A stretch of DNA of 64,000 nucleotides, from the NCBI RefSeq assembly GCF_900519355.1, contig NZ_ULHE01000001.1:310001-374000 (forward strand). Reading direction: 5' to 3'. A program made the position numbers and the translations under genes. Below the pieces are notes generated by a model. The model worked only from the letters and a program-made list of their open reading frames with translations, had not been told where the DNA came from and did not search any database. Source of the DNA: Corynebacterium lactis. GTDB lineage: Bacteria > Actinomycetota > Actinomycetes > Mycobacteriales > Mycobacteriaceae. Below, one piece after another: positions 47,090-54,981 of this stretch; the first letter of the stretch is position 1, and each line of letters begins with the position of its first letter.

Positions 47090-48370
47090 ATGATTAGTGG
47101 CGCAAGCTGGCAAGAGGGGACACTCGGCGAGAACCTCGCCCGAGCGGGAGTCTCCCGACGCAGTTTCATGAAGTTCTGTGGCACGATGGCGGCGATTTTC
47201 GCCGCGGGAACGCCCAACGTCGGAGAGGCTGCGGCGCAGTCGCTCACCCCGACGGCCGAGGAGATCGCAAATAAGCTCTCGGCTGTGAAGAAGCCCAAGG
47301 TTGCGTGGCTGCAATTGCAGGAATGCACGGGCTGCATGGAGTCCGTGCTGCGTTCCGGCGGTACCACCGCGGAAGACGTGGTCCTGAATCTGGTCTCCAT
47401 GGATTACAACGAGCTGCTGATGGCCGCCTCCGGGCGCGCGGCCGAGAAGGCCCTGGAAGATCTGAACTCCGAGGATCACATCCTGGTGGTCAACGGATCG
47501 ATCCCGACCGGCGAGAACGGCGCGTACTGCACCATCGGTGGCAAGTCCGCCGAACAGGTCCTACTGGAGGCCGCCGAGAAGGCGACCGCGATTCTGGCCG
47601 TCGGCGCCTGCGCTGTGTGGGGCTCTGTCCAAGCCGCGCGCCCGAACCCGACCGGGGCGAAGGGCGTCGACGAGATCATCAAAGACAAGCCGGTCATTAA
47701 CGTCTCCGGCTGCCCTCCGATTGGCGAGGTCATCACCGCGACCCTGACCTACGTGCTCACCTACGGCAAGGCCCCGGAGGTCGACGCCGAGGGGCGCCCC
47801 AAGTTCGCCTACGATCAGCGCATCCACGACTCCTGTCCGCGCCGCGCGCACTTCGACGCCGGCCAGTTCGTGCAGACCTTCGACGACGAGGGCGCCCGCA
47901 ACGGCTGGTGTCTCTACGAAGTCGGTTGCAAGGGCCCGTCGACGTTTAGCCCCTGCCCGATTGTGCAGTGGAACCTGAAGTCCGGCTGGCCGATTGGCGC
48001 GGGCCACCCCTGCATCGGCTGCACGGAGAAGGACTTCTTCGACCAGTTCACTCCGTTCTACGACAAGCTGCCCGGCATCCCGGGCATCGGCGTGGAGGCC
48101 AGCGCCAATACCATCGGCCTGGGGCTGCTCGGCGCCACCGCGGCGGGTGCGGCGGTCCACGCGGGCCTGACCGTGGTCAAGACCATGAAGATCAAGCGTT
48201 CCAACGGCGAGGAAAAGGTCCTCGCGGCATTCGGTGGAGTGGAAGGTACTCCGCCGCCGCAGGTCCCGGCGCACGCCGGGGGAACTGCCGGGAGTACTGC
48301 CGGTGACGCGCCGGGCACGACATCAGAAACGTCCGCGCCGAAGCCGGCGCCGGGTACCGAGGGGAAGTAG
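47090..48370 (+). CDS. hyaA: uptake [NiFe]-hydrogenase small subunit (group 1, Tat-exported)
   Basis: 426 aa. A Tat signal SRRSFMK (residues 22-28) with hydrophobic stretch leads into LQLQECTGCMES (C79, C82, proximal cluster), GACAVWGSVQAARPNP, NVSGCPPIG, the distal His/Cys set HDSCPRR..GWCLYEVGCKGP and the medial three-Cys region CPIVQWN..HPCIGC. A hydrophobic anchor lies near residues 345-370, followed by a polar Pro/Thr tail. It relays electrons from the active site to cytochrome b. The proximal motif is CTGC, not the CTCC of the six-Cys oxygen-tolerant type. Heads the structural operon. Confidence 0.95.
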   Translation: MISGASWQEGTLGENLARAGVSRRSFMKFCGTMAAIFAAGTPNVGEAAAQSLTPTAEEIANKLSAVKKPKVAWLQLQECTGCMESVLRSGGTTAEDVVLNLVSMDYNELLMAASGRAAEKALEDLNSEDHILVVNGSIPTGENGAYCTIGGKSAEQVLLEAAEKATAILAVGACAVWGSVQAARPNPTGAKGVDEIIKDKPVINVSGCPPIGEVITATLTYVLTYGKAPEVDAEGRPKFAYDQRIHDSCPRRAHFDAGQFVQTFDDEGARNGWCLYEVGCKGPSTFSPCPIVQWNLKSGWPIGAGHPCIGCTEKDFFDQFTPFYDKLPGIPGIGVEASANTIGLGLLGATAAGAAVHAGLTVVKTMKIKRSNGEEKVLAAFGGVEGTPPPQVPAHAGGTAGSTAGDAPGTTSETSAPKPAPGTEGK

Positions 48371-48379
48371 GGCTCGCAC

Positions 48380-50128
48380 ATGGCCAGCGAAAAAGTAGTC
48401 ATTGATCCGATTACCCGCATCGAGGGACACCTGCGCATCGAGCTCGAGCGCGAGGGCGACAAGATCACCACGGCGTGGAGCGAGACCACCCAGTTCCGCG
48501 GCATCGAGACGATTGTGAAAGACCGCGACCCCCGCGACGTGTGGGCCTTCGTCGGCCGCATCTGCGGCGTGTGCACCGGCACGCACTCGGTGGCATCCAT
48601 CGCAGCGGTTGAAGACGCCATCGGATCGAACCCGCCGCCGCAGGCCCGCCGCATCCGCGACCTGGTGATTGCTTCGCAGGAGGTCCACGACCACGTCGTG
48701 CACTTCTACCACCTGCACGGGCTCGACTGGATTGACGTCACCTCCGCCCTGGAGGCCGACCCGAAGAAGACCGTCGAGTTCGCCAAGTCCATCGGCTCGA
48801 CCTGGAAGGGCAACAACGAGGAGACCTTCGCTCGCGTCAAGGAGACCGTCAAGGGCATCGTCGACTCCGGCCAGCTCTCCATCTTCACTGGCGGCTACTG
48901 GGGGCACAAGGACTACCGCCTGCCCCCGGAGGCCAACCTGATGGCGGTGTCGCACTACCTGGACGCCCTGGCTTTCCAGCGCTCGATCATCCGCATCAAC
49001 ACCGTCTTTGGCGGCAAGAACCCGCACCCGAACTTCCTGGTTGGCGGCATGGCCTGCTCTATCGACCCGGACCGCTCCGAGACCGTCAACCAGGTCGGCC
49101 TCGACCAGATCCAATCCTGGGTCGACGAGATCGTCGAGTTCGTCAACGACTGCTTCTACCCGGACGCCGTCGCCATCATGAGCGTCTACAAGGATTACTT
49201 CGACATCGGACGCTCCTCCGACACCTTCCTGGCCGTCGGCATGGCCGGCGCGACCTACTCCGGCGACCCGGCGAAGTCCCGCGTCGAGACCGTGCACCCG
49301 AGCGTCAAGCCGGGCGTCATCCTCGACGGCGACTACACCAAGGTCCACCCCTTCAAGCCGGAACTGATCGAGGAGTTCATCAACTCCGCCTGGTACGAGC
49401 AGGAGGCGGGCGACGACGTCGGACTCAAGCCCTTCGAGGGCGAGACCACGGCCAAGTACACCGGCCCGAAGCCTCCGTACGAGTGGGTCTCCGACAACGA
49501 GAAGTACACCTGGTCCAAGGCCCCGCGTTACGACGGCCGCGCCGTCCAGGTGGGCCCCGTTGCCCGCGTGCTTCTGGCATACCTGCAGAAGGAACCGGAG
49601 ACGGTGCGCCTCGTGGACGATGTCGTCGGCAAGCTGGGGCTCAAGATTGAGCAGATGAACTCGACGGCGGGCCGCACTTACGCCCGCGCGGTAGAGTCCG
49701 TCACCACGGCGAACTACCTGGCGGACCACATCCTTCCGGAGTTCATCAAGGCCCTGAAGGAAGGCGACATCGACGTATTCGACAACACCAAGTGGGAGCC
49801 GTCCTCCTGGCCGGACAAGTGCCAGGGCGTCGGCTTCATCGAGGTCGCGCGCGGCATGCTGAGCCACTGGGTCAAGATTGAGGACGGCAAGGTCACCAAC
49901 TACCAGGCCGTCGTCCCGACCACCTGGCTGGCCGGTGGCCGCGACCCGAAGGGCGTGCTCGGCCCGTACGAGGAGGCGCTGGCCGGTGACGGCAAGCACC
50001 CGCTGGCGGACCCGGAGCAGCCGCTGGAGCCGCTGCGCACGATTCACTCCTTCGACCCGTGCATGGCCTGCGCGGTCCACGTCCTGGACCCCGAGGGCCA
50101 GGAGATGTTTAAGGTAATGACGTCATGA
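48380..50128 (+). CDS. hyaB: uptake [NiFe]-hydrogenase large subunit
   Basis: 582 aa precursor. L1 motif RICGVCTGTH at residues 60-69 (C62, C65) and L2 motif DPCMACAVH at 559-567 (C561, C564) provide the four nickel/iron Cys ligands. The last 15 residues after His567 form the peptide removed by the maturation protease after nickel insertion. VIDPITRIEGHLRIE at the start is typical of group 1. It oxidises H2 at the outer face of the membrane with the small subunit. Nine nt after hyaA and overlapping hyaC by 4 nt. Confidence 0.97.
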   Translation: MASEKVVIDPITRIEGHLRIELEREGDKITTAWSETTQFRGIETIVKDRDPRDVWAFVGRICGVCTGTHSVASIAAVEDAIGSNPPPQARRIRDLVIASQEVHDHVVHFYHLHGLDWIDVTSALEADPKKTVEFAKSIGSTWKGNNEETFARVKETVKGIVDSGQLSIFTGGYWGHKDYRLPPEANLMAVSHYLDALAFQRSIIRINTVFGGKNPHPNFLVGGMACSIDPDRSETVNQVGLDQIQSWVDEIVEFVNDCFYPDAVAIMSVYKDYFDIGRSSDTFLAVGMAGATYSGDPAKSRVETVHPSVKPGVILDGDYTKVHPFKPELIEEFINSAWYEQEAGDDVGLKPFEGETTAKYTGPKPPYEWVSDNEKYTWSKAPRYDGRAVQVGPVARVLLAYLQKEPETVRLVDDVVGKLGLKIEQMNSTAGRTYARAVESVTTANYLADHILPEFIKALKEGDIDVFDNTKWEPSSWPDKCQGVGFIEVARGMLSHWVKIEDGKVTNYQAVVPTTWLAGGRDPKGVLGPYEEALAGDGKHPLADPEQPLEPLRTIHSFDPCMACAVHVLDPEGQEMFKVMTS

Positions 50129-51414
50129 CAACCGCATCGGCATCCAACGCATCGGCATCCAACAAGCAGGACCCGGCGGGGCGCCTGAACGAGGAAAACT
50201 GCGACGAGATTGTCATCGCGGTCATCGACGCGCACACCAGCCACTGGCTGTCGCCGTCGGAGGTCATCCAGGCCGCGGCGATCTTCCCGGAGGGCTCGAC
50301 CGACCCGGTCGACCAGGCGCTGTGGAATAGCCTGCGCCGCCGCCGCGACGACCTCTTCCACATCGACGGTCGCCCGATGATGAAGCTGACCCCGGACGAG
50401 TTTTCTCCGGCGACCCCGGAGCGCCGCTACTCCATTGCGAAGGTCCGTGGCCTCACCATCGCCGACAAGACCATCGACGTGGCCATCATGCGCGGCGAGC
50501 TCGAATCCGTCGCCAAGGCGTCGAAGATGAGCCGCGAGGAGCGCATCCTGCTGCGCCGCAACGCGAACATGCACCACGGGCGCGGCCACCGCAATCTCGG
50601 CGTCGCGCTGGCCCCGATCGACGAGGACGGCAACGTCGGAGAGTTCGTCTTCGAGGGCTTCGTGGCGCTCGGCCTGCGCAAGCTCTGCCACGCGATCGAG
50701 GAGAACAAGAAGGGCTCCGGCTCCTGGGTGGAGGTCCACCTGTGGGGCACGTCCCTGCGCATCCAGCACTGGCTGAACCTGGGCCTCATGATCGTCATGA
50801 CGCTGACCGGCTGGTACATCATGCAGCCCTACCTCACGGATACCGCCTACGACGGCTCCGAGGCGGGCTTCGCCATGGGGTATGTGCGCTTCACCCACTT
50901 CGCCGCCGCCTACTCCTGGATGGCGGTGGGCCTGTGGCGCTTCATCCTGCTGTTCATCACCCGCGACCGCCAGACCCGCTGGCGCGCCCTGTGGCCGATC
51001 TATAACAAGCAGGACGTCAAGGACCTGTTCGCGACGGTGCAGTACTACCTGTTCCTGCGCAAGGAGGGCCCGTTCTACTTCGCCCACAACCCGCTGCAGC
51101 AGATCTCGTACACGGGCATCTACATCATGTGTTTCATCCAGATGGTCACCGGCATGGCGCTCTACGGCATGCTGGACCAGTCCAACTGGCTCTTCGCGAC
51201 GCTGGCGATGCCGACCCACTGGATCGGCATCGGCTATATGCGCCTGATCCACACGATGATCATGTACCTGATCTGGGTCTTCGCGATTATCCACGTCTAT
51301 CTGGTGTTCCGCTCCGATACGGTCCACAATCACGGCGGCCTGTCCTCCATGATCGGTGGCTCCGTGTGGCTGCCACGCGGCACCCAGCCCGTCGATTCCC
51401 CGCGCATTGGCTAG
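50125..51414 (+). CDS. hyaC: hydrogenase cytochrome b subunit with a ~200-residue N-terminal extra domain
   Basis: 429 aa, against ~220-250 for ordinary HyaC. The C-terminal half has four membrane helices (about residues 213-237, 253-278, 331-354, 372-398) with His at helix ends (RIQHWLNLG, RFTHFAAAY, THWIGIGY, RLIHTMIMY, IIHVYLVF) for two hemes, so it can pass electrons to menaquinone. The N-terminal ~200 residues are soluble: an Asp/Ser-rich start, a helical segment resembling a winged helix (LSPSEVIQAAAIFP..DQALWNSLRRRRDDLFHIDGR), then EERILLRRNANMHHGRGHRNLGVAL and EFVFEGFVALGLRKL. Its function is unknown. Overlaps hyaB (ATGA). Confidence 0.9.
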   Translation: MTTASASNASASNKQDPAGRLNEENCDEIVIAVIDAHTSHWLSPSEVIQAAAIFPEGSTDPVDQALWNSLRRRRDDLFHIDGRPMMKLTPDEFSPATPERRYSIAKVRGLTIADKTIDVAIMRGELESVAKASKMSREERILLRRNANMHHGRGHRNLGVALAPIDEDGNVGEFVFEGFVALGLRKLCHAIEENKKGSGSWVEVHLWGTSLRIQHWLNLGLMIVMTLTGWYIMQPYLTDTAYDGSEAGFAMGYVRFTHFAAAYSWMAVGLWRFILLFITRDRQTRWRALWPIYNKQDVKDLFATVQYYLFLRKEGPFYFAHNPLQQISYTGIYIMCFIQMVTGMALYGMLDQSNWLFATLAMPTHWIGIGYMRLIHTMIMYLIWVFAIIHVYLVFRSDTVHNHGGLSSMIGGSVWLPRGTQPVDSPRIG

Positions 51415-51418
51415 GGGC

Positions 51419-52072
51419 ATGACCGGCACAACCATCGACAATGCCCGGCACTCCACCCCCGTGGTGACGGTGCTCGGCATTGGCAACCCCGTCATGGGCG
51501 ACGACGGTATAGGCCTGGAAATCCTCCGTCGTCTCGCCCCCTCGCTTGCCGACGCCGCCAGCGACACCGTCAACCCCGGCGAGGCCGGCGCCCCCTTCGA
51601 CGACCCCGGTAATCCGGCCGATTCGTCGCGGCTGGTCTGGACTCCCTCGGGCCTGGCCGATCCCGCGGACAATAGGGGCCGCGGCGACGCCTGGAAGGGC
51701 TCGGTCGCCTACATCGACGGCGGCACCTGCGGCATGGAGCTGCTGCCGATTATCCAGGAGGCCAAGAACCTCCTGCTGCTGGACGCTCTTGCGGGGCCGG
51801 GGGAACCTGGGGACGTCGTCAAGCTGGTGGGGGATCAGATCCCGCGGCTGCTGGCGGCGAAGCTCTCGGCGCACCAGGTGGGGCTGCTGGACCTGCTGAC
51901 GGCGGCGCGGCTGCTCGGCTCGGAGCCGGAGCGCGTCGGCGTCGTCGGGGTGGTCTACGAGTCCGCCGACATGGTCGTGGGGCTGAGCCACACCGCGCTC
52001 GGCGGCATTGACCAGGCCGTGCCCGTGGCCCGCGAGCTGATCGACCAGTGGTTGGCGGAGGCCGGCAGCTAG
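51419..52072 (+). CDS. hyaD: hydrogenase maturation protease
   Basis: 217 aa from the ATG at 51419, preceded by AGGGG. It has the nickel-sensing GIGNPVMGDDGIG motif near residue 21, then DGGTCGMELLPII, LLLLDAL and SAHQVGLLDLLTAARLLG, as in HyaD/HybD/HupD proteases that trim the large subunit C terminus. A ~45-residue polar insert (about residues 45-90) makes it longer than the usual 160-195 residues. Last gene of the structural operon, four nt after hyaC. Confidence 0.92.
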   Translation: MTGTTIDNARHSTPVVTVLGIGNPVMGDDGIGLEILRRLAPSLADAASDTVNPGEAGAPFDDPGNPADSSRLVWTPSGLADPADNRGRGDAWKGSVAYIDGGTCGMELLPIIQEAKNLLLLDALAGPGEPGDVVKLVGDQIPRLLAAKLSAHQVGLLDLLTAARLLGSEPERVGVVGVVYESADMVVGLSHTALGGIDQAVPVARELIDQWLAEAGS

Positions 52073-52097
52073 CTGAGGATGCCGTCAGCGGCCCCTG

Positions 52098-52442
52098 CTA
52101 GCCCTCCTTCTCCACCTCGATGCTGGAGATCTCGAACTCGCGCCCGTGGCGCAGGTCCGCCGTGGGCGTGCCACAGACGGGGCAGGTCAGGGCGTAGAAC
52201 TGGTCGATCTCGTGCTCGGCGTCGCAGGTGGGGCAGTAGACGGTGGAGACGACTAGCTCCGCGTCGAAGTCGGCGCCCTCACAGTCGGTGCCGAAACTCG
52301 CGACCGGCCAGGCCGCAATCAGGGAGTCGTAGACGACGCCGGAGCGGTCGCCGACGCGCATGGACACTCGGGTCACGCGGCGCCCCGGCGCGACCTCGGA
52401 GATCTTATCCACGACGCTGGTGAGCAGCCCAAGTTCGTGCAC
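52098..52442 (-). CDS. nickel-insertion protein HypA, copy 2, with a complete zinc site
   Basis: 114 aa from the GTG at 52442, again GTG-CAC-GAA (MHELGLLTSVVDKI), preceded by AAAGGA. Both zinc Cys pairs are present, CPTC and CPVC, unlike the copy at 45387. It probably is the fully functional HypA for this island. It is read toward hyaD and follows a DUF1697 gene by 14 nt. Confidence 0.92.
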   Translation of the reverse strand: MHELGLLTSVVDKISEVAPGRRVTRVSMRVGDRSGVVYDSLIAAWPVASFGTDCEGADFDAELVVSTVYCPTCDAEHEIDQFYALTCPVCGTPTADLRHGREFEISSIEVEKEG

Positions 52443-52456
52443 AACTAGTCCTTTCT

Positions 52457-52990
52457 CTACCCGATCAATTCCAGCAGACGGTCGAAGGTGCGCCCGTTGC
52501 GAATGGTGATCAGCGGGTAGAAGTCCTCCTTGATCAGGTACTTGTGGTACGCGGTCCTCATGTACTCGGCCTCCGTGTGCTTGCCCCAGAACACGGCGTG
52601 CCGGCCAAAGTGAACAATCTCGTCGCCGAGTGGCATCGCCTCAATCCGGGCGCGCATCTGTGCGGGATCGACCTCGTTGGTGTGGAACAGCACGTCCCGA
52701 CGCGCCAGCGGCTGGGTCCACCACTCGGGCAGGGCGGCGGCGTCGGCCTCCACTTCCTCCCTTGTCAGAATCACCCGGCGGATGGGGAAGGGGAAAGTAG
52801 CCAGCGCCGCGTCGACGGCCGTGTGGACGTGCGCGTCGCCCTCATCGGTCTCGAAGATGGCGTTGCCGCTGTTGATGTACGTCGATACCTCGCGCAGCCT
52901 TTGCGCCTCCAGCGCCGCGCGCAGGTCCGCCATGGGGACCTTGTTCTTCCCGCCGACGTTGATGCCGCGGAGCAGAAGGAGATGACGCAC
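52457..52990 (-). CDS. DUF1697-family protein
   Basis: 177 aa from the GTG at 52990, preceded by GAAAGG. It begins RHLLLLRGINVGGKNKVPMADLRAALEA and has INSGNAIFET, the typical DUF1697 start; LARRDVLFHTNEVDP, HAVFWGKHTEAE and TIRNGRTFDRLLELI follow. The family has no assigned function. Why it sits within a hydrogenase island, upstream of hypA2 in the same direction, is unclear; it may be a passenger. Confidence 0.85.
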   Translation of the reverse strand: MRHLLLLRGINVGGKNKVPMADLRAALEAQRLREVSTYINSGNAIFETDEGDAHVHTAVDAALATFPFPIRRVILTREEVEADAAALPEWWTQPLARRDVLFHTNEVDPAQMRARIEAMPLGDEIVHFGRHAVFWGKHTEAEYMRTAYHKYLIKEDFYPLITIRNGRTFDRLLELIG

Positions 52991-53182
52991 GACAACGACC
53001 TTTCGATGTGGATCCAGGCGAAGTGGCCCAGGGGAAGCAGCCCCCAAGTGAAATGGCCCCTGCAGGAACTGCCCCGGGGCGGAATCGGATACACGGGCGA
53101 CTACCATCAATTATGTCTAATCCTCCCCCGGCGACAAGCGACGCCGTCGGCGAGGCCGTGGCGAAATCGGAAGGCAAGAGCA

Positions 53183-54565
53183 ATGACCCAGGCAGGCCAA
53201 TCAGCCCAGGACGCGCGGCAATCCCAGGAAGTCCAACCGGGTGGGCAGCGCATCGCCGTCGAGCAGATCCAGCTCGACGAGCTGGTCGACCCCTTCGAGG
53301 CGAAGCTGGGCGTCTATCGTGCCGCGGACGGCACGGTGGAGCAGGTCGCCTTCGACTTGTCGGGCTTGCCCCGCATCGATGGGATGCTCGTCGGCAAGCG
53401 GGCGATTGATGTTCCGGACATCACCAAGCGGCTGTGCGGCCTGTGCCCCGTCGTCCACCACCTCGCGGGAGTCCGTGCGGTGGAGGCGCTGTACGGAATC
53501 ACAGAAATTCCGTATACGGGGCAGCTGATCCGCCAGCTCCTCTGCGCGGGGTCGACGCTGGATAGCCTCGCCACGAAGTTCGTCGCCACCGACCGCGAGG
53601 CCGCCCGTGCCATCAAGCGCGCCGGACAGGCGTGCCTTCGCGCGGCCGGCGCTCCCTCGCACTTCCCGGACGTCGCCGTCCCCGGCGGGGTGCGATCGCC
53701 TACCGACGAGTCCCTGGTCTCCGCGGCGCGGGAAGCCGTAGAGGAGTTGCCGGCAAGCGGGGTAACAAGTGCGACCAGCCGCACCGTGGAAGTGGCGGGC
53801 CAGGATGCCGCAGGGGATGCTTTCGACGGGCTGGACGTGGCCGTCGTCGATGCGGAGGGCAACCTCGATCCGCTCGGGGGATACCTGGGCGTGGCGGAGC
53901 CGGGGGTTGCCGCTCCACACGTCTTCGCGGCCGAGCAGTGGGTCGCGCGCGTCCGGGAGACCGTCCCCGGAGATGCAGCCCCGCGGCCGACCTTCAGCAC
54001 CGCGCCGGATTCCGACAACCCCCGCTTCTACAGGGTGGGGCCGTTGGCGAGGCTGGGGGTCGTCGGTAAGCGGGGGCTGACCCCGGGCGCCGCGCAGGAG
54101 CGGCTCCTCACGGACACGGCGCGCAGGGCGGCCGAGATTCTGCACGACCCGGCGTTGCTGGGGGAGACGGTGCGGGTGCCAGGTGCGCACGAGGCCATCG
54201 ACGGCGCGGACTTCGAGGGGACGCGCACCGGCGTCGGCATTGTCGACGGCCCGCGCGGCCTGCTCGTGCACCGATACACGGCCGGGGCGGACGGGGTAAT
54301 CACGGACTGCCAGATCATGACGCCGACGGCCCAGAACGAGCTGTGGCTAACAAGGATGCTCACGACACGGTTACGCGGCGCATCGACGGAGACAGCAGCG
54401 CCTGCTACAACCGTGAACGTAGGAGCAACGGCGGCGTTGGCTGGCGGCAGCGCCATCGAGGAGTCGATCTGGGCGGCCGACCCCTGCCTGCCGTGCAGCT
54501 CGGCGCCCGCGGGGCTGATGTCCTTCAGGTTCGAAGAACGCGGCTCGTCGGAGCAGCGGCAGTAG
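53183..54565 (+). CDS. stand-alone [NiFe]-hydrogenase large-subunit-like protein (possible HupK/HoxV-type assembly factor)
   Basis: 460 aa from the ATG at 53183 (GGAAGG, 8 nt upstream). It keeps an L1-like motif RLCGLCPVVH (C85, C88, H92) and an L2-like motif ADPCLPCSSAP (C435, C438), but the final His/Arg of the L2 motif is missing and a 22-residue tail remains. The middle has only weak similarity to large subunits and no small-subunit gene is adjacent. The next gene is a second HypC. HupK/HoxV proteins are large-subunit-like scaffolds for the Fe(CN)2CO centre; that role is the best guess. A divergent second hydrogenase is the alternative. Confidence 0.75.
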   Translation: MTQAGQSAQDARQSQEVQPGGQRIAVEQIQLDELVDPFEAKLGVYRAADGTVEQVAFDLSGLPRIDGMLVGKRAIDVPDITKRLCGLCPVVHHLAGVRAVEALYGITEIPYTGQLIRQLLCAGSTLDSLATKFVATDREAARAIKRAGQACLRAAGAPSHFPDVAVPGGVRSPTDESLVSAAREAVEELPASGVTSATSRTVEVAGQDAAGDAFDGLDVAVVDAEGNLDPLGGYLGVAEPGVAAPHVFAAEQWVARVRETVPGDAAPRPTFSTAPDSDNPRFYRVGPLARLGVVGKRGLTPGAAQERLLTDTARRAAEILHDPALLGETVRVPGAHEAIDGADFEGTRTGVGIVDGPRGLLVHRYTAGADGVITDCQIMTPTAQNELWLTRMLTTRLRGASTETAAPATTVNVGATAALAGGSAIEESIWAADPCLPCSSAPAGLMSFRFEERGSSEQRQ

Positions 54566-54629
54566 GGATAGTGTCGAAGAGGTAGAACTCGCCCACCAGC
54601 CGGGCGACGGAGAGGGAACGGATACAAGT

Positions 54630-54893
54630 ATGTGCCTGGGAATTCCGGCGAAGGTCCTTGACGTGGCCGACGGCCCGTTGCCGAGCGCGGTGGTCGACAT
54701 GGCCGGGCAGCAGCGTCGAGTCTCCGCGATGTACTTGCCGGAGCTGCAGGTCGGCGACTGGGTCTTCATCCAGAACGGATTCGCGATGAACGTGCTCGAT
54801 GAGGAGGAGGCGCGGCAATCCCTGGCGGCCATCGACGAGTACAACCTGATCGCGCACGTGGCCGAGAACGCGCCAAAGCCGCACCAGCGCTGA
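54630..54893 (+). CDS. hydrogenase maturation chaperone HypC/HupF, copy 2
   Basis: 87 aa. It begins MCLGIPAKVLDV with Cys2 and has VGDWVFIQNGFAMNVLDEEEARQSL. It is clearly paralogous to the HypC at 40977 but diverged. It lies 64 nt after the large-subunit-like gene and is probably co-transcribed, which suggests that the two act together, as HupF with HupK does in other bacteria. Confidence 0.92.
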   Translation: MCLGIPAKVLDVADGPLPSAVVDMAGQQRRVSAMYLPELQVGDWVFIQNGFAMNVLDEEEARQSLAAIDEYNLIAHVAENAPKPHQR

Positions 54894-54920
54894 AGCATCT
54901 TCAATCCAGCACCGATGCGG

Positions 54921-54942
54921 CTTTAAGTTAAGAACCTTAAAG
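54921..54942. terminator. AT-rich hairpin at the convergent end of the hydrogenase island
   Basis: CTTTAAG (54921-54927) and CTTAAAG (54936-54942) form a perfect 7-bp stem with an 8-nt loop between hypC2 and the convergent LCP gene. A further G+C-rich stem AGGCCC/GGGCCT lies at about 54965-54982. Either could end transcription. Confidence 0.5.
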
Positions 54943-54981
54943 GGATGACGCGCGTCCTCCGCGCAGGCCCTTGGGGCGGGC

